DNA of 64,000 nt, taken from assembly GCA_009760885.1 (NCBI GenBank), contig CM019699.1, positions 43,226,268 through 43,290,267 of the forward strand. The letters run 5' to 3'. This stretch comes from Achatina immaculata. Taxonomy: Eukaryota; Mollusca; Gastropoda; Stylommatophora; Achatinidae. A model generated the notes under the pieces. It did no database searches and was not told where the DNA came from. It worked only from the letters and a program-made list of their open reading frames with translations. Of the stretch, positions 34,401 through 46,718 are shown one piece after another. Position 1 is the stretch's first letter; every line of letters starts with the position of its first letter. The position numbers and the translations under genes were made by a program.

Positions 34401-34904
34401 ACTATACACACATATATCTACGCGCATGTACACACATACACAGACTTGAGTTTTCTTCTGTTAACTTTAGAAACACAACAAAATATTTCAGAATCATTTT
34501 TATCTAAACTTTATCAAAGGTGGCTGAGATTTGACTGAAAGCTTGTCCAAATAAAATACGAGAAAATCTATTTGCCACGAACTTTCAACAAATGAGTTAG
34601 ATAAAGCAAACATTGAACAGCAGAATTTTTAGAGAAGAAAGCCTTCATTCTTAGCCTTAGTGTCCGGCGCTGAACTGAAGGTAAGTTCATTCAGCACCCA
34701 GACAACGTTTCTCAACTCATTTAACTTGGAAGTACTCTTGTATGTTATGTTTGGCTCCCATGGAACCACTGTATGAGAAGCTAATATGTCTACAGCTGAC
34801 AGTAAGATAACATGATCAAGTTGTTGATATCATACGTCAAAAGTAAATGTGTTATCGTTTTTTAATGGGGGGGGGGGGGGGTTGTACCCGGAGGGAGAGA
34901 GAGA
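34401..34904. other. no gene seen; G-run
   Basis: Unique sequence with a run of 14 G at about 34867-34880, next to the 3' end of the following retroelement. Confidence 0.5.
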
Positions 34905-36860
34905 GATTGATTGATTGATTGATTTACCTTTATTTCAAAAGGGTTAAGAATTGGGCACACAGGCCAGTCTGACATTCTGCCCTTTATCATACATCTTTCA
35001 CTCTATTCCAGACATTCTACAAATATGCTGTTCATATAACAAACATAACTAACATTGAAGCTGAGAGACATAAAATAAAATATAACATTTACGTTTCGCT
35101 CTTAAACATTCACTCAGTACAGAAGTAACTACATACATTATAAATGACTATCTACTAAACAAAATTTTCGGGACTATTCAGAAAACAATTAATTGTATTC
35201 GGTGTCTGTAAGAGCAGTTTAAGATAACTTTTTAGTTTTATAATTCACGGAGGCATGTAGTCGACATCAAATAGATATTGGGAAAGCCTGTAGTTGTAGG
35301 AAGGTGTATAATTTATATATTTTTTTATATAGGATGGGAAGGTATTCCAAAGATGAGCAGCAGAATAACTAAAGCTTTTCTTGTAAAGATCAAGTCTAGG
35401 TTTTGGAAGACATATGTTGTTCAAACGTTGGCTGGACTTTGGGCTAAATTTAAACAGGTTCCATAGATAAGGCGGGGCATGCCGTGAAAAAATTTGATGT
35501 ACTAACTTGGCTTTGTTGAAGAGGAACCTGTTCTTAAGAGGTAGTATTTTGATACGTTTGTGATGATTAGTTGTTTGTGCTTGATCTTTGTCACTAATAA
35601 GCTTTACTGCTTGCTTTTGGAGAGAGCAAAGCCTCTTTGTATTTGACACTGAGCAACCATCCCAAATTGTTGAGCAACAGTCTAAATGTGTTTGTACATG
35701 AGATATGTAGTATGTCTTTTGGAGTGAGCAAAGCCTCTTTGTATTTGGCACTGAGCAACCATCCCAAACTGTTGAGCAATAGTCTAAATGTGTTTGTATA
35801 TGAGATATGTAGTATGTCTTCCTAGTGTCTTGATCGATGAAGTGCTTAATTTTAGCTAATTGGTATACTTTTTGTGCGATGAGTTTTGTTAGACATTGCA
35901 CATGAGAGTTCCAGGTCAGATGTTGGTCAATAATAAGACCTAGTGTTTTGTGCTCGCTAACGTTTTCTATCTGTGATGTTTCTGTACAGAGCCGAAGTGT
36001 TGTTTTTGTTGCGTTTTGTAGTTTCTGTCTTGTTGTTATGAGCATTGATTTTGTTTTATCGGTGTTTATAATCATGCCATTATTTTTGCTCCATCCAATT
36101 AAATTGTATAACTCGACCTGAAGAGTTGATTCTAGATTAACACAATCGTAGTCACTGGTGTAGACCGTGCAATCATCGGCAAAAAGGTCACAAGAAGAGT
36201 GTTTAAGATGAAGTGGAAGATCATGGATATAGATAGCAAAGAGCAACGGGCCTAGAATAGAACCTTGCGGAACACCAGTGTCAACTTTAGCAGAATTTGA
36301 TAGAGAATTGTTGAAGAATACTACCTGTTGTCTGTCTGAAAGAAACGATGCAATTAATTTTATTAGGTTAGGGTGCAATTTATAAGTCTTTATTTTTCTT
36401 ACAAGAATATCGTGGTCAATCATATCAAATGCCTTTTTAAAGTCGACAAAGACGGCACCACATAGTCTGTCGTCATTTATGTTTACTAACCAGTTTTCTG
36501 TCATTTTGGTAAGAGCTGTGTGGCAGGAATGATTGGGTCTAAAGCCTGACTGACTGTCTATGAGTAAATTGTTCTCTTACATGTGTCGTAGAGTTATTTT
36601 GTGTATGTGTTTTTCGAGTGGTTTTGATAATGACGATAATATGGATATTGGTTTATAGTTGGTAAGATTGTTGGATGAACCAGATTTAAAGCGAGGATAC
36701 ACCGTAGCAGTTTTAAAAGCCTCAGGGAAATAACATTTTGCAATGCACTGGTTATAAATATATGTTAGTGTATGTGAAATGACAGGTGCAGCATAACGTA
36801 AAATCTTATTACTAATATCATCAAGCCCAGCTGTATTGTTGTTTTTTAAGATTAAGAGAT

Positions 36861-36862
<2 letters not shown>
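34905..36862 (-). mobile_element. CR1-like LINE, 5'-truncated
   Basis: On the minus strand, from a (GA)n tract, the RT domain begins at NTAGLDDISNKILRY, followed by RFKSGSSNNLTNYKPIS and, after a TAA at 36577-36579, QSGFRPNHSCHTAL. It continues to 35245: VFVDFKKAFDMIDHDIL (first Asp), GVPQGSILGPLLFAIYI, and LFADDCTVYT (FADD catalytic pair). The FADD/GVPQGS pattern fits CR1/L2-like elements rather than RTE. The C-terminal region contains a tandem duplication at about 35625-35830. A 3' UTR of about 340 bp ends in a (attg)n tail at 34907-34922. Only one stop breaks the frame, so it is fairly young, but the endonuclease is gone. Confidence 0.93.

Positions 36863-36914
<52 letters not shown>
36863..36914. 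repeat. (GA)n microsatellite
   Basis: About 50 bp of pure ga repeats exactly at the 5' edge of the CR1-like element. Confidence 0.97.
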
Positions 36915-36917
<3 letters not shown>

Positions 36918-38030
36918 GGGTGGAGTTAGAAAACAGTGGATGATTGAACATGTTTATTTTTTACTTCCTTGTAAAGTCAAAATCTCCCACGGCACCGGCG
37001 CTGAAAGACTGTGAACTAGACTTTTATGTTTTAAATGAGGCAATTTAGATGCTGATTATTATTATTATTTTATTTGTGTCAAAATGTTTACTTCAGACCT
37101 GGCTGTCTGATAAAAAGACATTCTTCTACTGGTGCTTCTTCTGGTGTACTTTCTTCGTGTTCACGTCTTTATTTATGTCCAAATATAATTTGATTTTTCT
37201 GTCTCTTTTTGCGTTTTTTATGTTTATATTTTGTCTCCGCGGTTCCTTTCATGTCCCAAAAACACACACGCACTAACATATACATACACAAAAACTCACA
37301 TACATACATATACACAGTTACAACTTTTCATCAGTGAATTTGAATTTATCTTCACTGTTGACCGTTCCTATTTGGCCGAAATGCTGATGTGATGACATTA
37401 CGTGGGAGCTATCGTATTTTCTGCTTTAAAATGTCAACGTTTGTTTTGACAAGGGAGAGTAGCCCACGTCATTGCGAATTGCCTCCTCAGCCATTTCTTC
37501 TTGAAGTTTATTTCACAAACAAGATAGGCTGACAGTTGTCACAGACTGGAATCTCCGGCCGATTCCTGGCCAGCTCCGACAGAAGACCAATATTTACCGT
37601 GGTCACTAACTAATTACCGGCAGATCTAGGGCCATAAGCCGACTGGCTTACCGCGAAGGAAGCGGAGGGGTAGAGGGGATTAGCCAGACTTCCGCGTCGG
37701 ATCCAGCCAGGGATTCACATTTCTCAGGCGCCAGATACCTTCTCCCTGGCCAGATCATGGCGGGCCTCACAAAACAAATGAGATAATGTCTTCTCAACTG
37801 CTGTTTGCATCATCTCCACGCCACTCCCACGTGGCTAAGGCTGCCTATGACCTGGTCGTGTCCTGACAGTTCTTCTGCTGGGCTGATCGCGCTTTTTATG
37901 GCTAGTACTACTAATATGTTTAACTTGTACTACTTTCAAGTAGCACATTAAATCCCCAACAAAGACCAACGTCTTCAGTAAAACGGTTTCCAGTTGTGTT
38001 GTTTTTTTTAAATTTCTTCTCATCTGCAAA
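36915..38030. other. longest non-repetitive stretch without a recognised gene
   Basis: A 75-codon plus-strand frame at 37049 is very rich in Phe/Leu and looks like a chance frame. The segment 37330-37810 has balanced composition and no tandem structure, and would be the best place to look for conserved non-coding sequence or a missed exon. I see no motif. Confidence 0.4.
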
Positions 38031-38031
38031 G

Positions 38032-38056
38032 AATTATTATTATTATTATTATTATT
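38032..38056. repeat. (ATT)n microsatellite
   Basis: Run of att/tta repeats. Confidence 0.95.
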
Positions 38057-38189
38057 GCAAGTGTAATGAAATGTATGAAACAGATGAAATGATAACAATT
38101 ATTTTTCATCCAAACTACAAGAAAATAACAGATTATCTTTAATTTTACGCTTGACAGTATGATAGTTGTAGGTGATATTTTGTTAACAA

Positions 38190-39100
38190 AATGTGGATTA
38201 TAAGTGGATTATTTGGTTCAGTTTTATAACACGATATGTGGATTACAAGTGGATTATTTGGTTCAGTTTTATAACATGATGTGTGGATTACAAGTGCATT
38301 ATACAGTTCAGTTTTATAACACAATATGTGGTTTACAAGTGGATTATTTTTTTCAGTTTTATAACACGATATGTGGATTACAAGTGCATTATACAGTTCA
38401 GTTTTATAACACGATATGTGGATTACAAGTGCATTATACAGTTCAGTTTTATAACATGATGTGTGGATTACAAGTGCATTATACAGTTCAGTTTTATAAC
38501 ACGATATGTGGATTACAAGTGGATTATTTGGTTCAGTTTTATAACATGATGTGTGGATTACAAGTGGATTATTTTTTTCAGTTTTATAACACAATATGTG
38601 GTTTACAAGTGGATTATTTGGTTCAGTTTTATAACACGATATGTGGATTACAAGTGCATTATACAGTTCAGTTTTATAACACGATATGTGGATTACAAGT
38701 GGATTATTTTTTTCAGTTTTATAACACGATATGTGGATTACAAGTGGATTATATGGTTCAGTTTTATAACATGATGTGTGGATTACAAGTGCATTATACA
38801 GTTCAGTTTTATAACACAATATGTGGTTTACAAGTGGATTATTTTTTTCAGTTTTATAACACGATATGTGGATTACAAGTGGATTATTTGGTTCAGTTTT
38901 ATAACACGATATGTGGATTACAAGTGGATTATTTGGTTCAGTTTTATAACATGATGTGTGGATTATAAGTGGATTATTTGGTTCAGTTTTATAACACGAT
39001 ATGTGGATTACAAGTGGATTATTTGGTTCAGTTTTATAACATGATGTGTGGATTACAAGTGCATTATACAGTTCAGTTTTATAACACGAAGTGGAAGTGG
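38190..39100. repeat. 45-bp minisatellite, about 20 copies
   Basis: Core gtggattacaagtggattat then ttggttcagttttataacac, period 45 bp. The 15-codon period keeps one frame open on each strand (254 codons plus, 224 codons minus). Variants (tggattatttttttcag, tgcattatacagttcag) are scattered without coding logic, and the minus frame is equally open. Confidence 0.96.
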
Positions 39101-39254
39101 ATTGTGGTGTGTGGTTCAGTGTTGTGACATGATAAAAGGGGAAATTAAAGATGATAATTGAAGAAAGTTAACAGTTTAGACAAAGAACATTATTGTGGTT
39201 TCCTTTCATCTTCTACTCCTTTTTCTTCTTTTGCTAACGTTAATCCTCTTTCTC

Positions 39255-42200
39255 TATTCCACAGATCAGAGTGAGAGTGGTGCTAGACTAGTAAACGTGT
39301 TTAAATTAGTCCACAGATCAGAGTGAGAGTGGTGCTAGACTAGTAAACGTTTTTAAATTATTCCACAGTCAGACAGAGTGGTGCTAGACTAGTAACGTGT
39401 TTAAATTATTCCACAGTCAGACAGAGTGGTGTTAGACTAGTAAACATGTTTAAATTATTCCACAGATCAGACAGAGTGGTGTTAGACTAGTAAACGTGTT
39501 TAAATTATTCCACAGTCAGACAGAGTGGTGTTAGACTAGTAAACGTTTTTAAATTATTCCACAGATCAGATCAGAGTGAGAGTGGTGCTAGACTAGTAAA
39601 CATGTTTAAATTATTCCACAGATTAGAGTGAGAGTGGTGATAGACTAGTAAACGTGTTTAAATTATTCCACAGATCAGACAGAGTGAGAGTGGTGATAGA
39701 CTAGTAAACGTTTTTAAATTATTCCACAGTCAGACAGAGTGGTGCTAGACTAGTAAATGTATTTAAATTATTCCACAGATCAGAGTGAGAGTGGTGATAG
39801 ACTAGTAAACGTGGTTAAATTATTCCACAGTCAGACAGAGTGGTGTTAGACTAGTAAACGTGGTTAAATTATTCCACAGTCAGACAGAGTGGTGCTAGAC
39901 TAGTAAACGTTTTTAAATTATTCCACAGATCAGAGTGAGAGTGGTGATAGACTAGTAAACGTGGTTAAATTATTCCACAGTCAGACAGAGTGGTGCTAGA
40001 CTAGTAAATGTGTTTAAATTATTCCACAGTCAGACAGAGTGGTGTTAGACTAGTAAACGTTTTTAAATTATTCCACAGATCAGACAGAGTGGTGTTAGAC
40101 TAGTAAACGTGGTTAAATTATTCCACAGTCAGACAGAGTGGTGTTAGACTAGTAAACGTTTTTAAATTATTCCACAGATCAGATCAGAGTGAGAGTGGTG
40201 CTAGACTAGTAAACATGTTTAAATTATTCCACAGATTAGAGTGAGAGTGGTGCTAGACTAGTAAACATGTTTAAATTATTCCACAGATTAGAGTGAGAGT
40301 GGTGATAGACCAGTAAACGTGTTTAAATTATTCCACAGATCAGACAGAGTGGTGTTAGACTAGTAAACGTGGTTAAATTATTCCACAGTCAGACAGAGTG
40401 GTGATAGACCAGTAAACGTGTTTAAATTATTCCACAGATTAGAGTGAGAGTGGTGCTAGACTAGTAAATGTGTTTAAATTATTCCACAGATCAGAGTGAG
40501 AGTGGTGCTAGACTAGTAAACGTGTTTAAATTAGTCCACAGATCAGAGTGAGAGTGGTGCTAGACTAGTAAACGTGTTTAAATTATTCCACAGATCAGAT
40601 CAGAGTGAGAGTGGTGCTAGACTAGTAAACGTGTTTAAATTATTCCACAGATCAGATCAGAGTAAGAGTGGTGCTAGAATAGTAAACGTGTTTAAATTAT
40701 TCCACAGATCAGAGTGAGAGTGGTGATAGACTAGTAAACGTGTTTAAATTATTCCACAGATCAGACAGAGTGGTGCTAGACTAGTAAACGTGTTTAAATT
40801 ATTCCACAGATCAGATCAGAGTGAGAGTGGTGCTAGACTAGTAAACGTGTTTAAATTATTCCACAGTCAGACAGAGTGGTGTTAGACTAGTAAACGTGTT
40901 TAAATTATTCCACAGTCAGACAGAGTGGTGCTAGACTAGTAAACGTGTTTAAATTATTCCACAGTCAGACAGAGTGGTGCTAGACTAGTAAACGTGTTTA
41001 AATTATTCCACAGTCAGACAGAGTGGTGCTAGACTAGTAAACGTGTTTAAATTATTCCACAGATCAGATCAGAGTGAGAGTGGTGCTAGACTAGTAAACG
41101 TGTTTAAATTATTCCACAGTCAGACAGAGTGGTGCTAGACTAGTAAACGTGTTTAAATTATTCCACAGTCAGACAGAGTGGTGTTAGACTAGTAAACGTG
41201 TTTAAATTATTCCACAGTCAGACAGAGTGGTGCTAGACTAGTAAACGTGTTTAAATTATTCCACAGTCAGACAGAGTGGTGTTAGACTAGTAAACGTGTT
41301 TAAATTATTCCACAGTCAGACAGAGTGGTGCTAGACTAGTAAACGTGTTTAAATTGTTCCACAGTCAGACAGAGTGGTGCTAGACTAGTAAACGTGTTTA
41401 AATTATTCCACAGATCAGAGTGAGAGTGGTGCTAGACTAGTAAACGTGTTTAAATTATTCCACAGTCAGACAGAGTGGTGCTAGACTAGTAAACGTATTT
41501 AAATTATTCCACAGTCAGACAGAGTGGTGCTAGACTAGTAAACGTGTTTAAATTATTCCACAGATCAGAGTGAGAGTGGTGCTAGACTAGTAAACGTGTT
41601 TAAATTATTCCACAGTCAGACAGAGTGGTGCTAGACTAGTAAACGTATTTAAATTATTCCACAGATCAGAGTGAGAGTGGTGCTAGACTAGTAAACGTGT
41701 TTAAATTGTTCCACAGTCAGGCAGAGTGGTGCTAGACTAGTAAACGTGTTTAAATTATTCCACAGTCAGACAGAGTGGTGCTAGACTAGTAAACGTGTTT
41801 AAATTGTTCCACAGTCAGACAGAGTGGTGTTAGACTAGTAAACGTGTTTAAATTGTTCCACAGTCAGACAGAGTGGTGCTAAACTAGTAAACGTGTTTAA
41901 ATTATTCCACAGATCAGAGTGAGAGTGGTGCTAGACTAGTAAACGTGTTTAAATTGTTCCACAGTCAGACAGAGTGGTGCTAGACTAGTAAACGTGTTTA
42001 AATTATTCCACAGTCAGACAGAGTGGTGCTAGACTAGTAAACGTGTTTAAATTGTTCCACAGTCAGACAGAGTGGTGCTAGACTAGTAAACGTGTTTAAA
42101 TTATTCCACAGTCAGACAGAGTGGTGCTAGACTAGTAAACGTGTTTAAATTATTCCACAGTCAGACAGAGTGGTGCTAGACTAGTAAACGTGTTTAAATT

Positions 42201-42475
42201 ATTCCACAGATCAGAGTGAGAGTTGTGCTAGACCAGTAAACGTGTTTAAATTGTTCCACAGTCAGACAGAGTGGTGCTAGACTAGTAAACGTGTTTAAAT
42301 TATTCCACAGTCAGACAGAGTGGTGCTAGACTAGTAAACGTGTTTAAATTATTCCACAGATCAGAGTGAGAGTTGTGCTAGACCAGTAAACGTGTTTAAA
42401 TTGTTCCACAGTCAGACAGAGTGAGAGTTGTGCTAGACCAGTAAACATGTCTAAATTGTTCCACAGTCAGACAGA
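39255..42475. repeat. 3.2-kb minisatellite of 49/52-bp units, about 64 copies
   Basis: Core gtgctagactagtaaacgtg then tttaaattattccacag. Two main subtypes differ in the joining piece: cagtcagacagagtgg (49 bp) and cagatcagagtgagagtgg (52 bp), with rarer 57-bp forms carrying gatcagatcag. Subtypes are interspersed rather than in blocks. This is the largest array in the window. Confidence 0.97.
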
Positions 42476-42684
42476 GTGGTGACAGCTGTCACTTTTGCAC
42501 CCAGAGTGGCCGCCAGGTATAGTGTTCAAGTCCTCCAAGCTGTTCCGTCTTTTGGGTCCCGCCAGAAGATAGATACGGCCAGAATAAAGCACCTACCAAC
42601 AGATACCGTGGAGGAATACAAGCTACTCAGGCTTCAGCAACTTTATTCTCCTGCCTGTCACTTGCTAGGTTTACCTCGCTCTGG
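42476..42684 (+). other. short unique segment, possible coding remnant
   Basis: Follows directly on the acceptor-like ttccacag of the last repeat unit. One frame stays open for about 65 codons (VTAVTFAPRVAARYSVQ at the start, TARIKHLPTDTVEEYK later) before entering the pyrimidine tract. I recognise no family. It may be an exon, a retroelement piece, or chance. Confidence 0.2.
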
Positions 42685-43105
42685 ATACTTCTCTCTTTCT
42701 CCTCTCCCTCTCCTTCCTCTCTCCCTCTTTCTCCTCTGTCCCTCTCTCTCCCTGTCTTTCTCTCTCCCTCTCTCTCCTTCTCTCCCTCCCTCTCTCTCCC
42801 TCTGTCCGTCTCCCTCTTTCTTTCCCTCTCTCTCTCCCTCTCTCTTTTCTCCCTCTCTCTCCCTCTCTCTTTCTCTCCCTCTCTCTCCCTCTCTCTTTCT
42901 TTCCCTCTCTCTCCCTCTCTCTTTCTTTCCCTCTCTCTCCCCCTCTCTCTTTCTTTCCCTCTCTCTCTCCCTGTCTTTCTCTCTCTCCTATTCTCTGCTT
43001 ATCTCCCTCCCTCTCTCTCCCTCTCTCCCTCTGTCCGTCTCTCTCTTTCCCTCTCTCTCTCCCTCTCTCTTTCTCTCCCTCTCTCTCCCTCTCTCCCCCT
43101 GAAAC
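42685..43105. repeat. 420-bp polypyrimidine (CT-rich) tract
   Basis: Almost only C and T on the plus strand, built of ctctct and ccctctct with ttctttccctctctc variants. It abuts the 3' tip of a LINE (43106-43175) whose relatives end in a (GA)n tail, so it is probably an expanded tail. Frames through it are artefacts. Confidence 0.95.
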
Positions 43106-43175
43106 TTTCAGTGCCAAGAGCACATGGGCGCTTCCGTAAGAGTTTTCCTTGATTCGTCTTGGTCCAACTCCCTCT
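43106..43175 (-). mobile_element. 3' tip of a (GA)n-tailed LINE
   Basis: About 65 bp (cagtgccaagagcacatggg then cgcttccgtaagagttttcc) matching the 3' end of 60427-60902 (aagtgcccagggcacatggg then gcttccgcaagggttttcc) and, in reverse, 51390-51412. Next to it lies the CT-rich tract on one side and a second CT run (43172-43215) on the other. Confidence 0.65.
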
Positions 43176-43215
43176 CTCTCTCCTCTTTCTCTCCTCTCTC
43201 CCTCTCTCTCTCCTT

Positions 43216-43565
43216 GATGCAAGACATCTCTAGATACAGGCAAGACATCTCTAGATACAGGCAAGATATCTCTACATACAGGAAAGACATCTCTAGATAC
43301 AGGCAAGACACCTCTACACATAGGAAAGACATCACTAGATATAGGCAAGACGCCTCTAGATTTAGGCAAGACATCTCTTGATACAGGCAAGACATCTCTA
43401 GATACAGGCAAGACATCTCTAGATACAGGCAAGACATCTCTAGATACAGGCAAGACACTTCTACATATAAGAAAGACATCTCTAGATACAGGCAAGACAC
43501 CTCTAGATTTAAACGTGTAGATACAGGCAAATCATCTCTACGTATAGGAAAGACATCTCTAGATA
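43216..43565. repeat. 21-bp minisatellite, left part
   Basis: Core agacatctctagatacaggc, period 21 bp, about 16 units. Continues in degraded form after 43932. Confidence 0.95.
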
Positions 43566-43932
43566 TGAGCAGCTCAGAAATGTGGTTTATTAGAAGAATG
43601 TTGCGAATCCCCTGGACAGCAAAAATAGCTAATGAAGAATGTATGAGAAGAAATGGAGAGACAAAAAAACCTTGTCAAAAAGATAAGAGAGAGACAATGT
43701 ACTTTCATAGGAGATGCAATGAGAAGAAGGGGCATTGAACATATTATAACAATAGGAAAAATAGAAGGAAGAAGATGAAGAGGAAGACCAAGAGAAATGA
43801 TACTGGACAGTCTGACGGGATGGTGTGAGAGGAGATCACCAACTGAGCTGATGGCCTGCATGAAGGATTGTGTACTCTGGAGAAGCATAATAGCCAACGC
43901 CAGTCAGCACGGCACCTGATGATCATGATCTT
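43566..43932 (+). mobile_element. RTE-like LINE 3' fragment, same family as 10293-11472
   Basis: Starts at the equivalent of 11116 (agaaatgtggtttattagaa) and runs nearly base for base to the same 3' end (cagcacggcacctgatgat). It encodes [15 protein letters not shown] at the start; an extra A in acaaaaaaacc shifts the frame. Only about 360 bp of the 3' end is present. It interrupts the 21-bp array. Confidence 0.92.
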
Positions 43933-44049
43933 CAGATACAGGCAACATAAATAGATACTTATAACAAAAACCTTCTCTTGATAAAGACAAACAAATCTGT
44001 AGATAAAAAACAATATAGACTTACCTCGACAAGCATAAGAAAACTATCC

Positions 44050-44721
44050 ATCGACAAGGACAAAAATGGACAATAACATCTCTAACTTTGGACAGTAAAT
44101 AGCATCTCAAGATATAGACAATAAATAACATTTCTAGACATGGACAGTAAACAACATATCTAGACTTCTAGACATGGACAGTAAATAACATCTCTAGACA
44201 TGGACAGTAAACAATATCTCTAGACATGGACAGTAAACAACATCTCTAGACATGGACAGTAAACAGCATTTCTAGACATGGACAGTAAACAGCATCTCTA
44301 GATATGGACAGTAAACAGCATCTCTAGACACGGACAGTAAAGAGCATCTCTAGACATGGACAGTAAATAACATCTCTAGACATGGACAGTAAACAACATC
44401 TCTAGACATGGACAGTAAACAACATCTCTAGGCATGGACAGTAAACAACATCTCTAGACATGGACAGTAAACAACATCTCTAGACATGGACAGTAAACAG
44501 CATCTCTAGACATGGACAGTAAACAACATCTCTAGACATGGGCAGTAAACAACATCTCTAGACATGGACAGTAAATAATATCTCTAGACATGGACAGTAA
44601 ATAATATCTCTAGACATGGACAGTAAATAATATCACTAGACATGGACAGTAAATAATATCTCTAGACATAGACAGTAAATAACATCTCTAGACATAGACA
44701 GTAAATAACATCTCTAGACAT
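44050..44721. repeat. 26-bp minisatellite A
   Basis: Core catctctagacatggacagt then aaacaa or aaataa, period 26 bp, about 25 units. Confidence 0.96.
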
Positions 44722-45560
44722 GGACAGAGAAAGCAGGACTGGTGACTGGACAGAGAAAGCAGGACTGGTGACTGGATAGAGAAAACAGGTCTGGTGACTG
44801 GACAAAGAAAGCAGGTCTGGTGACTGGACAGAGAAAGCAGGTCTGGTGACTGGACAAAGAAAGCAGGTCTGGTGACTGGACAGAGAAAACAGGTATGGTG
44901 ACTGGACAAAGAAAGCAGGTCTGGTGACTGGACAGAGAAAGCAGGTCTGGTGACTGGACAAAGAAAGCAGGTCTGGTGACTGGACAAAGAAAGCAGGTCT
45001 GGTGACTGGACAGAGAAAACAGGTCTGGTGACTGGACAGAGAAAACAGGTCTGGTGACTGGACAAAGAAAGCAGGTCTGGTGACTGGACAGAGAAAACAG
45101 GTCTGGTGACTGGACAAAGAAAGCAGGTATGGTGACTGGACAAAGAAAACAGGTCTGGTGACTGGACAAAGAAAGCAGGTCTGGTGACTGGACAGAGAAA
45201 ACAGGTCTGGTGACTGGACAAAGAAAGCAGGTCTGGTGACTGGACAGAGAAAGCAGGTCTGGTGACTGGACAAAGAAAGCAGGACTGGTGACTGGACAGA
45301 GAAAACAGGTCTGGTGACTGGACAAAGAAAGCAGGTCTGGTGACTGGACAGAGAAAGCAGGTCTGGTGACTGGACAAAGAAAGCAGGACTGGTGACTGGA
45401 CAGAGAAAACAGGTCTGGTGACTGGACAAAGAAAGCAGGTCTGGTGACTGGACAGAGAAAGCAGGTCTGGTGACTGGACAGAGAAAGCAGGACTGGTGAC
45501 TGGACAGAGAAAGTAGGTCTGGTGACTGGACAGAGAAAGCAGGTATGGTGACTGGACAGA
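44722..45560. repeat. 26-bp minisatellite B
   Basis: Core gcaggtctggtgactggaca then gagaaa or aagaaa, period 26 bp, about 32 units. It begins directly where array A ends. Open in all three minus frames (309, 296 and 229 codons), all artefacts. Confidence 0.96.
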
Positions 45561-45649
45561 TTCTGACTGACCAGACAGCAGTGACAGTCACAGATCTGGA
45601 ACATCTGCCAATTTAACCATGAATTTCTACCTCGTGAGATGTCTCGTGA

Positions 45650-46090
45650 AAAATTTTGGCTGCAGTTTACGTGAAGTATTCTTGGTTGTAGTTTACACGA
45701 TCTATTTCTGGTTGCAGTTTTCGTGAACTGCTCCTGGTTGTAAGTTTACATGAAGTATTCCTGGCTGTAGTTTATATGAACTATTCCTGGTTGTAGTGTG
45801 TGTGAACTAATTCTGGTTGCAGTTTATGTGATCTATTCTTGGCTGTAGTTTTCGTGAACTTTTCCAAGTTGCAGTTTACGTGAAGTATTCCTGGTTGTAA
45901 GTTTACGTGAAGTATTCCTGGCTGTAGTTTACGTGAAGTATTCCTGGTTGTAAGTTTACGTGAAGTATTCCTGGTTGTAAGTTTACGTGAAGTATTCCTG
46001 GCTGTAGTTTACGTGAAGTATTCCTGGGTGTAGTGTGTGTGAACTAATCCTGGTTGTAGTGTGTGTGAAGTATTCCTGGTTGTAGTTTTG
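45650..46090. repeat. 26-27-bp minisatellite
   Basis: Core gtttacgtgaagtattcctg then gttgtaa, about 16 imperfect units. Confidence 0.94.
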
Positions 46091-46718
46091 TCTGGGAAGT
46101 TGTCTTCTCTCTAGCGTGGTCGTGTATGGCTCACTCGGCTGTTTTCGTTTTATCTTTTTTTGTTTTGTAGAAAATTCCTCTCTGTCTGAATCTCCTATTT
46201 GTTCTAGACTTCTGCGTTTGAAAGTATGCAATTAATGACAGGTGATTTTGATGTTCAAGAATGTTCTATGTTCTATAAAGAACTTCATTTTGCTCCATTC
46301 ATTGGCAACGTAGATGCCCACCGCAAGAAAACACTTTGTGCCAGACAAAGTCTGAAGGTAAACTTTCCTACAGGAAAACAAACTCCTCACGGTAAACAAA
46401 TTTGTTTTCACAGAATGAAACCCGCGATAAATAGCCTGTAGGTTCAGGTCAAACAAGAAGATGTTTTCTGTAAGATAAAGGTCAGATTTTTGCTTAGATT
46501 TTTCTTGCAGTACAATAGTGCATCAACTTTGAAGTTCAGGTTAAAAGCTTTTCTTTCTTTCTTTCTTTCTTTCTTTCTTTGCATCCTAAAAGAAATGACC
46601 AATGAGAGGACACCCACGAGACTGACTTTGGCCATCTCTGTTCTCTGTGTGGGTCATGGCACAACCCGCCAGGTGCACCTGCACCCGGAAACAAACGTAG
46701 GCTGAAAAGAATTTGGAC
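46091..46718. other. no secure gene; (CTTT)n run
   Basis: Contains a (CTTT)n run at 46549-46579 and several 60-75-codon frames on both strands without recognisable features. Confidence 0.4.

Noticed and set aside
33871..34538. Cys/Val-rich and His/Thr/Gln-rich frames
   Set aside because: They are readings of an AC-rich compound repeat.
37049..37276. 75-codon Phe/Leu-rich frame, possible membrane protein
   Set aside because: T-rich DNA gives such frames by chance. There is no flanking gene structure or motif.
38145..38968. Frames of 254 (plus) and 224 (minus) codons with 15-residue repeats
   Set aside because: Both strands are open because of the 45-bp period. Neither has unique sequence or a recognisable motif.
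42671..43495. Arg/Glu-rich 274-codon frame and its Ser/Leu/Pro-rich complement
   Set aside because: Translation of a polypurine/polypyrimidine tract and a 21-bp array.
44662..45604. Three overlapping minus-strand frames of 229-309 codons
   Set aside because: A 26-bp unit without stops on that strand opens all three frames with the same shifted peptide, the signature of an artefact.
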